The position numbers were made by a program, and so were the translations under genes. The notes below the pieces were generated by a model. It was not told the DNA's origin, searched no databases, and worked only from the letters and a program-made list of their open reading frames with translations. A DNA stretch of 37,979 nucleotides from an uncultured Alphaproteobacteria bacterium (GTDB lineage Bacteria; Pseudomonadota; Alphaproteobacteria; Rhodobacterales; Rhodobacteraceae), in contig CABZEW010000018.1 of assembly GCA_902524845.1 (NCBI GenBank), positions 1 through 37,979 on the forward strand. Reading direction: 5' to 3'. Shown here one piece after another: positions 1-7,674 of this stretch (within the stretch, counting starts at the first letter, position 1; each line of letters opens with the position of its first letter).

Positions 1-114
1 TGATGTCATTAAAAGCAATAAACTGAAGTAAAATTTTTGAAAATAATTATGTCTAGGAAACCATTGCTCTTCCAGCATGAGTGATATATGATTACGAAAA
101 AGTAAGGGGGATTT
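1..114. other. Non-coding lead-in to soxY
   Basis: No gene can be supported here. Every frame is closed by a stop within a few dozen bases; a reading frame from the left edge ends at 29-31 and could be the tail of an upstream gene, but nine codons are too few to identify. A GGGGG-type Shine-Dalgarno stretch at about 103-110 precedes the soxY GTG codon. If soxX and soxA exist in this cluster they would have to lie left of this edge. Confidence 0.5.
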
Positions 115-564
115 GTGAATTTAAGCCGTAGAAAAGCTGTAAAAATGGTGGCTGTCTCCAGCGCACTTTTTTGCTCTGGTGTTGGTGACGTTTTAGCCGG
201 TAAGCCCGAAGTGTCTGATCAAATCAATAACATAGTTTCCGGGTCACAGACAAGAGATGCAGACGTTTTTTTAGATGTTCCTGAAATTGCTGAGAACGGT
301 AATCAGGTTAAGGTTGCATTTGAGATAGAAAGTCCAATGTCTGATGAAGATTTTGTTAAAGAAGTTCATATATTGGCAGACGGAAACCCTTCTCCGAGTG
401 TTGCTAAATTCAATTTTACACCCTATTCAGGTGAATGTTTTGCATCAACGAGGATGAGACTCTCTAAAACCCAGGATGTTTATTTGATTGCGAAGTTTAA
501 TGATGGCACCCACTCAATAACTCAATCAACTATAAAAGTGACAATAGGGGGCTGTGGAGGATAG
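115..564 (+). CDS. soxY: SoxY, thiosulfate-carrier subunit of the Sox system
   Basis: SoxY carries the sulfur substrate covalently through the periplasm on a C-terminal cysteine while other Sox enzymes act on it. The 149-residue product begins with a twin-arginine signal (SRRKAVKM) followed by a short hydrophobic stretch, and ends with the diagnostic swinging arm GGCGG, whose cysteine is the attachment point. The start is GTG, chosen because a G-rich Shine-Dalgarno run lies directly upstream and the Tat motif follows at once. soxZ begins two bases after the stop, as expected for the obligate SoxYZ heterodimer. Length and both terminal motifs fit the family. Confidence 0.95.
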   Translation: MNLSRRKAVKMVAVSSALFCSGVGDVLAGKPEVSDQINNIVSGSQTRDADVFLDVPEIAENGNQVKVAFEIESPMSDEDFVKEVHILADGNPSPSVAKFNFTPYSGECFASTRMRLSKTQDVYLIAKFNDGTHSITQSTIKVTIGGCGG

Positions 565-566
565 CA

Positions 567-893
567 ATGTCTAAAATTAAACCAAGAGCCAAGATACCAA
601 AAGAAGCAGAGCTTGACGAGGTGATAGAGATTAAGACCCTTATTAGACACCCAATGCACAGTGGAAGAGTAAAGGGCTCAGATGGGAAAACTATACCACG
701 CCTAATTATTAACAAGTTCAACGCCATGTTCAATGGTAAGACAGTATTTACAGTAAATTTAGAGCCGTCTATTTCGAGCAATCCATATATCTCATTCCCC
801 TTTAAAATAAAAGAGGCTGGAACGTTTGACCTTACATGGGAAGAAGATGGTGGTAACCAGTACAAATTGGCTAAAAGCATAAAAGTTGTCTAA
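567..893 (+). CDS. soxZ: SoxZ, partner of the SoxY carrier
   Basis: SoxZ binds SoxY to form the carrier complex; it has no signal peptide and is normally co-exported with SoxY by the Tat pathway. The 108-residue product shows the family features: an N-terminal PRAKIP stretch, the IKTLIRHPMHSG motif (about residues 22-33), and an immunoglobulin-like beta fold ending in the DLTWEEDGG segment. It starts with ATG two bases after soxY and precedes soxC by about 30 bases, so it is almost certainly co-transcribed with both. Confidence 0.95.
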   Translation: MSKIKPRAKIPKEAELDEVIEIKTLIRHPMHSGRVKGSDGKTIPRLIINKFNAMFNGKTVFTVNLEPSISSNPYISFPFKIKEAGTFDLTWEEDGGNQYKLAKSIKVV

Positions 894-923
894 TAGTAAC
901 TTTTTTGATGGAAGGTAAAAGTA

Positions 924-2177
924 TTGAAATTCAATCGACGCAACTTGATCAAATCCTTCGCTGCTCTTGGCTCTGTGGGATTTTCGACTAGGGTTCTAGC
1001 TCAAGACAAGCCAAACCCAAATAACCTTCCTCCGAACTTACCTGAATGGACCCCAGACTTAGGCGCAGGCGTGGATGAAAATCCTTACGGAAGTCCCTCA
1101 CAGTTTGAACGTGAAGTTATTAGACGGAATGTCCCTTGGCTTACTGCTTCTTCTCAGTCATCTGTTAATTTTACGCCTTTGCAGGATCTGGAAGGTATCA
1201 TAACCCCAAATGGCCTCTGCTTTGAGAGGCATCACGGTGGAGTAGCTGAAATTAATCCAACTGATTACCGCCTTATGATAAATGGATTGGTAGATAGAGA
1301 GATGATCTTCAGTCTCGAAGATTTGAAGAGGTTTCCTCAAGTCAATAAATTTTATTTCCTAGAATGTGCCGCTAATGGGGGCATGGAATGGAAAGGGGCT
1401 CAACTTAATGGGTGCCAATATACTTTTGGTATGGTTCATAACGTACAATATACGGGGGTAAAACTTAGCGATCTTCTTAGAGAAACGGGATTAAAGCCAA
1501 AGGCAAAATGGGTTTTGGCTGAGGGCAGTGATACTTCCGGAATGACGCGATCCATTCCTATTGAGAAAATTTTGGGTGATTGTTTGATTGCGTGGGCAAT
1601 GAATGGTGAAGCCTTACGGCCAGAGCAAGGCTACCCCGCTCGTCTTGTGGTGCCAGGGTGGGAAGGTAATATGTGGGTTAAATGGATAAGGAGACTTGAG
1701 TTTGGTGACAAGCCTTATATGACAAGAGAGGAAACATCGAAATATACTGACTTATTAACAGACGGAAAGGCAAGAATGTTTACATGGGTTATGGAAGCAA
1801 AATCAGTGATTACATCACCAAGCCCCGAAAAGCCTATCCACCATAAGGGAATTCAACAATTAAGAGGTCTAGCTTGGTCAGGAAACGGAAAAATAAAAAG
1901 GGTTGACGTCTCTTTAGATGGTGGCAAAAACTGGACAACTGCTCAGCTACATGCGCCTATAATGGCAAAGTCTTTAGTAAGGTTTACACTTCCATTCGAA
2001 TGGCGTGGCGAAGAGCTGTTGATCCAATCAAGGGCTATGGATGAAACTGGATACGTTCAACCATATATTCAAGACCTTCAAAAGATCAGAGGTAAAAATT
2101 CAATTTATCATAATAATTCTATTGCCACTTGGCTGGTAAGTAAGTCTGGCAAGGTTGACAATGTACGTTTGGGTTAA
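924..2177 (+). CDS. soxC: SoxC, molybdopterin subunit of sulfane dehydrogenase
   Basis: SoxC with SoxD oxidises the SoxY-bound sulfane sulfur to sulfone level, removing six electrons, so organisms with SoxCD convert thiosulfate completely to sulfate instead of storing sulfur. The 417-residue protein has a Tat signal (NRRNLIKS), the sulfite-oxidase molybdopterin fold with its cysteine ligand at about C148 in LECAANGG, and a C-terminal dimerisation domain beginning around residue 290. The start codon is TTG (no better ATG precedes the Tat motif), with GGAAGG upstream. Its 3' end overlaps soxD. The molybdenum ligand and length exclude a pseudogene. Confidence 0.94.
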   Translation: MKFNRRNLIKSFAALGSVGFSTRVLAQDKPNPNNLPPNLPEWTPDLGAGVDENPYGSPSQFEREVIRRNVPWLTASSQSSVNFTPLQDLEGIITPNGLCFERHHGGVAEINPTDYRLMINGLVDREMIFSLEDLKRFPQVNKFYFLECAANGGMEWKGAQLNGCQYTFGMVHNVQYTGVKLSDLLRETGLKPKAKWVLAEGSDTSGMTRSIPIEKILGDCLIAWAMNGEALRPEQGYPARLVVPGWEGNMWVKWIRRLEFGDKPYMTREETSKYTDLLTDGKARMFTWVMEAKSVITSPSPEKPIHHKGIQQLRGLAWSGNGKIKRVDVSLDGGKNWTTAQLHAPIMAKSLVRFTLPFEWRGEELLIQSRAMDETGYVQPYIQDLQKIRGKNSIYHNNSIATWLVSKSGKVDNVRLG

Positions 2178-2799
2178 AATAGTTTCAGTATTATTGCTGA
2201 CTAGTTTAATGGGCACATGGTCGTTGCAAGCATCCGACAGAGCATTTAACCTAGGGAATATAGCAACGAGTCAACAAGTAAAAGGTTGGGACATAGACGT
2301 AAGACCTGATGGGGTAGGCGCTCCAATTGGCTCAGGTTCTGTTTTTGATGGCGAAGAAGTTTTTGCAGAGCAATGTGCGTCTTGCCATGGAGACTTTGGA
2401 GAAGGTGTAGATAGATGGCCTGAATTAGTTGGGGGTGAGGGTACTTTAAACACTCATGATCCTCTAAAAACTACTGGAAGCTATTGGCCGTATGCTTCAA
2501 CAATGTTTGATTACATATATCGGGCTATGCCCTTTGGTGTATCACAATCTCTTTCCTATGACGAAACCTATCAGATAGTTGCTTATCTTCTATATATGAA
2601 TGATATTATTGACGATGATTTTGTCCTATCTGATCAAAACATTGGGTTAATTAAAATGCCTAACCAAGATGGCTTTCTTTTACCAGACCCTAGGCCAGAT
2701 GCATCCACTATCGATGGCAATCCCTGCATGAAAAACTGTGATGTACCCGTGAAGATAATCGGGAAAGCGAGAGATATAGACGTAACTCCAGAAGACTAG
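2161..2799 (+). CDS. soxD: SoxD-like c-type cytochrome, single-haem form
   Basis: This is the electron acceptor of SoxC, passing electrons to the respiratory chain through periplasmic cytochromes. An N-terminal signal peptide (hydrophobic about residues 5-20) is followed by one haem site, CASCH at about residues 72-76, with a likely distal methionine in AMPFG. Only one CXXCH is present, whereas the Paracoccus-type SoxD is a diheme protein nearly twice as long; here the second haem domain is absent and a short tail with CMKNC replaces it. I chose the ATG at 2161 over a TTG six bases earlier. It overlaps the end of soxC by 17 bases, implying translational coupling. The SoxD assignment rests partly on position. 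Confidence 0.85.
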   Translation: MYVWVKIVSVLLLTSLMGTWSLQASDRAFNLGNIATSQQVKGWDIDVRPDGVGAPIGSGSVFDGEEVFAEQCASCHGDFGEGVDRWPELVGGEGTLNTHDPLKTTGSYWPYASTMFDYIYRAMPFGVSQSLSYDETYQIVAYLLYMNDIIDDDFVLSDQNIGLIKMPNQDGFLLPDPRPDASTIDGNPCMKNCDVPVKIIGKARDIDVTPED

Positions 2800-2844
2800 T
2801 TTTTTTCATTTTTATATTTAAGAAATTGTCATTACACTGGGGTA

Positions 2845-4533
2845 ATGTTTGGCAGAAGAGAATTTCTACAGTATTTATCGGTAATGGGCGGTCTTTTTTC
2901 TACCAGTAGCTTCCCAACAATCGCTTCTCCAAAAAACATAACGGCATCGGATCTTCTGAAATTTGACTCAAAGGGGCAAGTCACCTTATTGCACATAACG
3001 GACATACACGCGCAATTGAAGCCAGTATATTTTCGTCCACCATCAGAAAACTATGGAGTAGGAGACTTTGAAGGCATTCCGCCTCATTTGGTTGGAAAAG
3101 ATTTTTTGGAACATTTTTCAATAGAGAAAAACTCGCCTTTGGCTTACGCACATACCATGGTTGATTATGTAAGCCTTGCTAAAGAGTATGGGAAATTGGG
3201 TGGGTTGGATCGAACTGCCTATCTCATTAAAGCTATTCGTGAAGAAAGGGGAAATGATAAGGTCTTATTATTAGATGGTGGAGATACATGGCAAGGGTCA
3301 TACACTTCTCTAAAAACACAAGGTATGGATATGGTTTCTACCATGAACCTTCTTTCACCGGATGCTATGGTAGGGCACTGGGAGTTTACACTTGGTAAGG
3401 AGAGATTAAAAAAACTTACAGAACTACTCAGGTGCCCATTTATAGGTGGAAACGTTTTTGATACCGAATGGGAAGAACAAGTTTTTGATAGCACATTATT
3501 CTTCGAAAAAGGGGGGATCAAGGTAGCAGTTATTGGTCAGCATTTTCCCTATACACCCATCGCAAATCCTAGCTATATGGTTGAGGGGTGGTCATTCGGA
3601 ATACGTAGTGAGTTGCTACAGGAGAATGTAAATAAAGCGAAGGAAAAGGGTGCAGAGGTTATAGTTTTGCTTTCTCACAATGGGTTTGATGTGGATCAAA
3701 AACTTGCTAGAATTATTACTGGTATAGATGTCATTTTGACAGGGCATACTCATGACGCCGTACCTCATGCAATAAGATTAAACAATACTCTCTTGCTATC
3801 GTCCGGGTCTCATGGAAAGTACTTGGGAAGAATAGATTTGCAGGTGCGTAATGGGAAAGTTGTTGACAGTACATCATCTCTAATTCCAATTTTTTCTGAT
3901 ATTCTAAAGTCAGACAATGAAATGATGAAGAAAATAAAAGAGGTAAGAGCTCCCTTCGAAATGGAATGTCAGAACGTCATTGGCCGTACCGGGTCGCTAT
4001 TATACAGAAGGGGTAGTTTTAATGGGACTTGGGATGATGTAATTTGTGACTCAATAATTCAACAGAGAGATAGTGAAATTTCTTTAAGCCCAGGCTTTCG
4101 CTGGGGGACGACCCTTTTGCCTGATCAAAATATCACCACTGAAGATGTTTACAGTCAAACTGCCATAAACTATCCCGAGGTCTACCGAATGAAAATGACT
4201 GGAAAGGCAATCAAAGAATTACTCGAAGATATTTGCGATAATATTTTTAATCCTGACCCATTTTTCCAGCAAGGAGGTGATATGGTTAGAGTAGGTGGCA
4301 TGACGTATGATTGCCACCCAAAAGAAAAGATGGGGCATCGCATAAAAAATTTAAAATTAGTGCGTAATGGTAAAGATATTCAGAAAACGAAAGAGTACGT
4401 AGTGTCTGGTTGGGGATCAGTAAACGAAAACGTAGAAGGTCCTGCTATATACGATATATTGAAAAACTATATTATTGATAAGAGAGAGATAAAGCCAAAA
4501 ACCCCTTCGCCTGTCAGGGTTATTGGAGTTTAA
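2845..4533 (+). CDS. soxB: SoxB, thiosulfohydrolase
   Basis: SoxB hydrolyses the cysteine-bound sulfonate on SoxY and releases sulfate; it is a di-manganese enzyme of the 5'-nucleotidase superfamily. The 562-residue product has a Tat signal (GRREFLQYL), metallophosphatase motifs HITDIHAQ, GGDTWQGS, VGHWEFTLG and GHTHDAVP in the correct order, and the C-terminal 5'-nucleotidase-like domain from about residue 365. The GGDTWQGS and GHWEFT motifs separate SoxB from true nucleotidases. It is the last gene of the rightward sox run and ends three bases before the base of a strong hairpin. Confidence 0.96.
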   Translation: MFGRREFLQYLSVMGGLFSTSSFPTIASPKNITASDLLKFDSKGQVTLLHITDIHAQLKPVYFRPPSENYGVGDFEGIPPHLVGKDFLEHFSIEKNSPLAYAHTMVDYVSLAKEYGKLGGLDRTAYLIKAIREERGNDKVLLLDGGDTWQGSYTSLKTQGMDMVSTMNLLSPDAMVGHWEFTLGKERLKKLTELLRCPFIGGNVFDTEWEEQVFDSTLFFEKGGIKVAVIGQHFPYTPIANPSYMVEGWSFGIRSELLQENVNKAKEKGAEVIVLLSHNGFDVDQKLARIITGIDVILTGHTHDAVPHAIRLNNTLLLSSGSHGKYLGRIDLQVRNGKVVDSTSSLIPIFSDILKSDNEMMKKIKEVRAPFEMECQNVIGRTGSLLYRRGSFNGTWDDVICDSIIQQRDSEISLSPGFRWGTTLLPDQNITTEDVYSQTAINYPEVYRMKMTGKAIKELLEDICDNIFNPDPFFQQGGDMVRVGGMTYDCHPKEKMGHRIKNLKLVRNGKDIQKTKEYVVSGWGSVNENVEGPAIYDILKNYIIDKREIKPKTPSPVRVIGV

Positions 4534-4535
4534 AT

Positions 4536-4563
4536 AGGAAGGCAGTCATGCAACTGCCTTCCT
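4536..4563. terminator. Shared hairpin between soxB and soxF
   Basis: A perfect 11-bp stem (AGGAAGGCAGT at 4536-4546 pairing with 4553-4563) encloses a six-base loop. It lies 3 bases after the soxB stop and 9 bases after the soxF stop on the other strand. The symmetrical stem between convergent genes indicates a bidirectional terminator, although the U-tract is weak in both directions: the plus strand is followed by seven A and the minus strand by an AT-rich but broken run. Confidence 0.7.
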
Positions 4564-4571
4564 AAAAAAAC

Positions 4572-5840
4572 CTATGAGAACATATCCGTAGTTATACCGT
4601 TGTACCAACCTATAGACTCTTCGTAGGTCTTCTTACGCTTGGCGTTGTTCTCATCTGTTTTAGATACAAACTTTTCCACTGCTTCGATCTTTTCTTCTCC
4701 AGCCTTATAATTTGCACCAACCTTTATACCGTCATTGGTAGCCACTAAAGACCAACATGTGTTTGAGAATTTCGCGGCAAATACCTTGCTACCGGTGAGT
4801 TCTCCTCTGATATGATTTGCTGCAACCTTTGCTTGGCTGTTTGCAGAAAAACCAGATTTAGGCATTGACGAAGCAACTGATGCATCCCCTAGAACGTAAA
4901 TATTACTATCTGCCCTAGTTTGCATAGATGCTGGAATTATTGGGCTCCAATCTCCATCTGTTACACCAGCATTCATGGCTATGGCACCCGCTTTCTGTGC
5001 TGGAACCACACAGGCTACGTCCGCCTTAAATGTATCGATATCAGTCTCAATTTCCATCGTTTCAGGATTTACGTTTTTAATTCCCCCATGAGTATCGTTA
5101 TCAATCCATTCGACCATGCCAGGGTAATGTTTTTCCCAGCCAGCCATAAATAGTCCTTGTTTAGAAAACTTATTTTTTGGATCTACAACAACAATTTTGG
5201 CAGTCGGATTTCTTTCTTTAAGTATGTGCGCAACCATCGAAATGCGCTCATAAGGTCCGGGAGGGCATCTGTAGGGGTTTGGCGGAGGAACCATCGCAAA
5301 GGTACCACCCTTTGGCATATTTAAGACTTGATCTCTCAAAACCTTAACTTGTGTTCCCGACTTCCAAGCATGAGGCATTTTTGTTTGGGCCTCAACCGAG
5401 TACCCATTAATGCTGTCATATTTAATGTCTATCCCAGGTGATAAAACCAACCTATCATAACTTACAGTCGCTCCAGAGCCTAATCTCACTTTGCGAGCAG
5501 ACGAATCGACAGATATTGCCCAATCATGTACCACGTTAACTCCATGATTAGCGCTTAAGTTATCGTATGAGTGTCCAATTGAGTCATATTCACGAAACCC
5601 ACCTAGATAAAGGTTTGAATAAAAACATGTGTAATATTGTTTTGATGCTTCAATTAAAGTCACATCAATTGCGCCTTTGGAATCTTTTGCGATATATCTT
5701 GCTGCCGTAGCACCACCTGCACCACCGCCGACAACTACAACTTTAGGTCGCGCTGAACCCGTAGAAATAGCTGGCATCGCTAGTAAGGATGTTGAAGCAA
5801 GAGCAAAAGATACAAAGGAACGTCTAGATAAATTATTCAT
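4572..5840 (-). CDS. soxF: Flavoprotein subunit of sulfide dehydrogenase (SoxF/FccB)
   Basis: This FAD enzyme oxidises sulfide in the periplasm and passes electrons to a small cytochrome c. The 422-residue protein has a Tat signal (LSRRSFVSFALAS), the FAD-binding VVVVGGGAGGATAARY motif at about residues 34-49, and the two redox cysteines expected for flavocytochrome c, at C72 (YYTCFYSN) and C362 (SNTCWSL). A strong GGGAGG Shine-Dalgarno site precedes the ATG. The cytochrome gene upstream on the same strand is the likely partner. Whether it acts mainly as sulfide dehydrogenase or as the SoxF accessory flavoprotein cannot be decided from sequence. Confidence 0.92.
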   Translation of the reverse strand: MNNLSRRSFVSFALASTSLLAMPAISTGSARPKVVVVGGGAGGATAARYIAKDSKGAIDVTLIEASKQYYTCFYSNLYLGGFREYDSIGHSYDNLSANHGVNVVHDWAISVDSSARKVRLGSGATVSYDRLVLSPGIDIKYDSINGYSVEAQTKMPHAWKSGTQVKVLRDQVLNMPKGGTFAMVPPPNPYRCPPGPYERISMVAHILKERNPTAKIVVVDPKNKFSKQGLFMAGWEKHYPGMVEWIDNDTHGGIKNVNPETMEIETDIDTFKADVACVVPAQKAGAIAMNAGVTDGDWSPIIPASMQTRADSNIYVLGDASVASSMPKSGFSANSQAKVAANHIRGELTGSKVFAAKFSNTCWSLVATNDGIKVGANYKAGEEKIEAVEKFVSKTDENNAKRKKTYEESIGWYNGITTDMFS

Positions 5841-5947
5841 AGTGTCCTCCCTATTTTTTCTTTTAGTGTAACAGGATTATTTTTTTTTTGAAAAAAAATT
5901 TAAAAAAATAGGAATTTGGTTTTTATCTATGTTCGAAAAGGTTTAAG
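5841..5947. other. A/T-run spacer between the cytochrome gene and soxF
   Basis: This 107-base gap in an otherwise tightly packed cluster contains long homopolymeric runs of T then A (about 5879-5913), typical of intrinsically curved DNA or of a soxF-specific promoter/upstream element. No clear -35/-10 pair was found. Confidence 0.35.
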
Positions 5948-6268
5948 CTATTTTTCTAAGCTGTTAAAATAAATGGCTAATGATGCTATTTCCTCCTTGT
6001 CTAGAGCACTAGCAACCAGTTGCATTACTTCGTTCTCTAACTCCTTATTTTTATATAAGACTAAGCGCTTTGCGATGTAGAGGGCTTCAGCGCCATTAAT
6101 GGCAGGTATACCTTTATCAGAAGAACTTTGATGACATGTTACACACTGCCCAGATAAATATTCACCGTAATCGAAGTCAGCTCCATCTAGCAAAGGCTCT
6201 GCTAATAGTACCCTAAATATTAGCAAATAAGAAACAACTGCAAAAAATTTAAATACAATCTTCACCAT
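5948..6268 (-). CDS. Small monohaem cytochrome c (SoxE/FccA-like)
   Basis: Likely the electron-accepting cytochrome for the adjacent SoxF/FccB flavoprotein. The 106-residue product has a hydrophobic N-terminal signal sequence or anchor (about residues 3-22) and one haem-binding site CVTCH at residues 42-46. A methionine in the EVMQLV segment, within the C-terminal helical half, is the probable axial ligand. It lies upstream of soxF on the same strand, the usual order of cytochrome and flavoprotein subunits. FccA may carry one or two haems; this one has a single site. Assignment to SoxE or FccA is by context. Confidence 0.82.
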   Translation of the reverse strand: MVKIVFKFFAVVSYLLIFRVLLAEPLLDGADFDYGEYLSGQCVTCHQSSSDKGIPAINGAEALYIAKRLVLYKNKELENEVMQLVASALDKEEIASLAIYFNSLEK

Positions 6269-6410
6269 GTTATAAGTTTACTTTGCGAAAAGCGTTATTG
6301 TAAATCAATTTTATATCACACAACTAAATCTCGTTTAACTCAAACTCATAGATCTCAATATTCTATCGTAACAGATTTATTACCATTTACTGCAGTTGAA
6401 AATGGAGAAG

Positions 6411-6439
6411 TTGACCTTTTTAAGTATAGTTTATAAACT
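6411..6439 (+). promoter_or_regulatory. Possible thiolase promoter with overlapping palindrome
   Basis: A TTGACC hexamer (6411-6416) lies 15 bases before TATAAA (6432-6437). The -10 region is embedded in a perfect 12-base palindrome, AGTTTATAAACT (6428-6439), which could be an operator or simply a symmetrical AT-rich -10. The spacing is shorter than the ideal 17, so this is only a candidate. Confidence 0.3.
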
Positions 6440-6469
6440 GGAAGTCATTATAAAAAAACGGAGCTTCGA

Positions 6470-7669
6470 ATGACAAAGAAATCATCTGGAAATAAAGTAG
6501 TGGTAGCTGGAGTTGGAATGATACCTTTTGCCAAGCCGGGAGCTTCGGAGACCTATGATATTATGGGTGCAAAAGCAGCGAGGTTGGCACTGGAAGATAG
6601 CGGAGTGGACTATAGCAATATTCAAAGTGCGTTTGTAGGATATGTATTTGGAGACTCCACATCAGGTCAGCGTGCTTTGTATCATGTTGGAATGACCGGT
6701 ATTCCAATTATAAATGTAAATAATAATTGTTCAACAGGTTCAACAGCACTTTATTTAGCAAGGCAAGCTATAGAAAGTGGCGCTAGTGATTGCGTGCTAG
6801 CTTTGGGCTTTGAACAAATGAGGCCAGGCGCTCTCGGTGATATTTACACAGATAGACCTAGTCCTTTTGGTGAATTTAATGAAACGTGTGAACAGTTAGT
6901 AGGCAATGCAGAGATTCCATTAGCGTTACGTTATTTTGGAGGTGCTGGAAAATCGCATATGGATAAGTATGGAACCACTATGAAAGACTTTGCAAAGATT
7001 AGGGCTAAGGCAAGCAGACACGCTGCCAAAAACCCTTTAGCTCTTTTCAAAAAGGAGGTTAGTGAAGATGAAGTGTTGGGGTCACCAATAATGTGGCCGG
7101 GTGTGATGACAAGGTTAATGGCGTGTCCTCCAACATGTGGTGGGGCTGCAACTATCTTGGTGTCTGAAAATTTTGCTAATAAACATAATATTGACTCGTC
7201 CGTTAGGATATTAGCACAGTCCATGACAACTGATTACGAGTCCACATTTGCAGATAGAGACATGATGCAATTGGTAGGATATGACATGTCAAAGGAAGCA
7301 GCTAAAAATGTATACAACCAAGCTGGTCTTGACGTTCAGGATATAGACGTCGTGGAACTCCATGATTGTTTTGCGCATAATGAACTTATTACTTATGAAG
7401 CGCTAGGTTTATGTAAAGAGGGAGAAGCACAGAAGTTCGTTAGCGATGGAGACAATACTTTTGGAGGAAAGTTTGTCACAAATCCATCAGGTGGACTGCT
7501 ATCGAAGGGACACCCGCTCGGAGCAACTGGATTGGCCCAGTGTTTTGAACTTACTCAGCAACTCCGCGGTAATGCCGGAGAAAAGCAGGTTGATGGTGCT
7601 ACGACAGCTTTGCAACATAATCTTGGTTTGGGTGGGGCATGCGTCACCACGCTTTATCAAAGTGCGTAA
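6470..7669 (+). CDS. SCP2-type thiolase / lipid-transfer thiolase family protein
   Basis: A thiolase-superfamily enzyme of the sterol-carrier-protein-X type, predicted to act on acyl-CoA thioesters (beta-ketothiolysis or a related condensation). The 399-residue protein shows the nucleophilic cysteine at C87 in NVNNNCSTG, the HDCFAHNE motif in the second half, and the C-terminal GHPLGATG motif. Start is ATG with GGAG upstream. No partner genes of beta-oxidation lie nearby, so the substrate is unknown. It converges on htpG with a gap of only five bases. Confidence 0.85.
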   Translation: MTKKSSGNKVVVAGVGMIPFAKPGASETYDIMGAKAARLALEDSGVDYSNIQSAFVGYVFGDSTSGQRALYHVGMTGIPIINVNNNCSTGSTALYLARQAIESGASDCVLALGFEQMRPGALGDIYTDRPSPFGEFNETCEQLVGNAEIPLALRYFGGAGKSHMDKYGTTMKDFAKIRAKASRHAAKNPLALFKKEVSEDEVLGSPIMWPGVMTRLMACPPTCGGAATILVSENFANKHNIDSSVRILAQSMTTDYESTFADRDMMQLVGYDMSKEAAKNVYNQAGLDVQDIDVVELHDCFAHNELITYEALGLCKEGEAQKFVSDGDNTFGGKFVTNPSGGLLSKGHPLGATGLAQCFELTQQLRGNAGEKQVDGATTALQHNLGLGGACVTTLYQSA

Positions 7670-7674
7670 ACAGA

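Noticed and set aside
1-114. Partial soxX or soxA at the left edge
   Set aside because: Only nine in-frame codons precede a stop and no haem motif is visible, so no gene can be claimed.
530-880. A 116-codon open frame opposite soxZ
   Set aside because: It covers soxZ almost completely on the other strand and has no recognisable domain; soxZ is certain.
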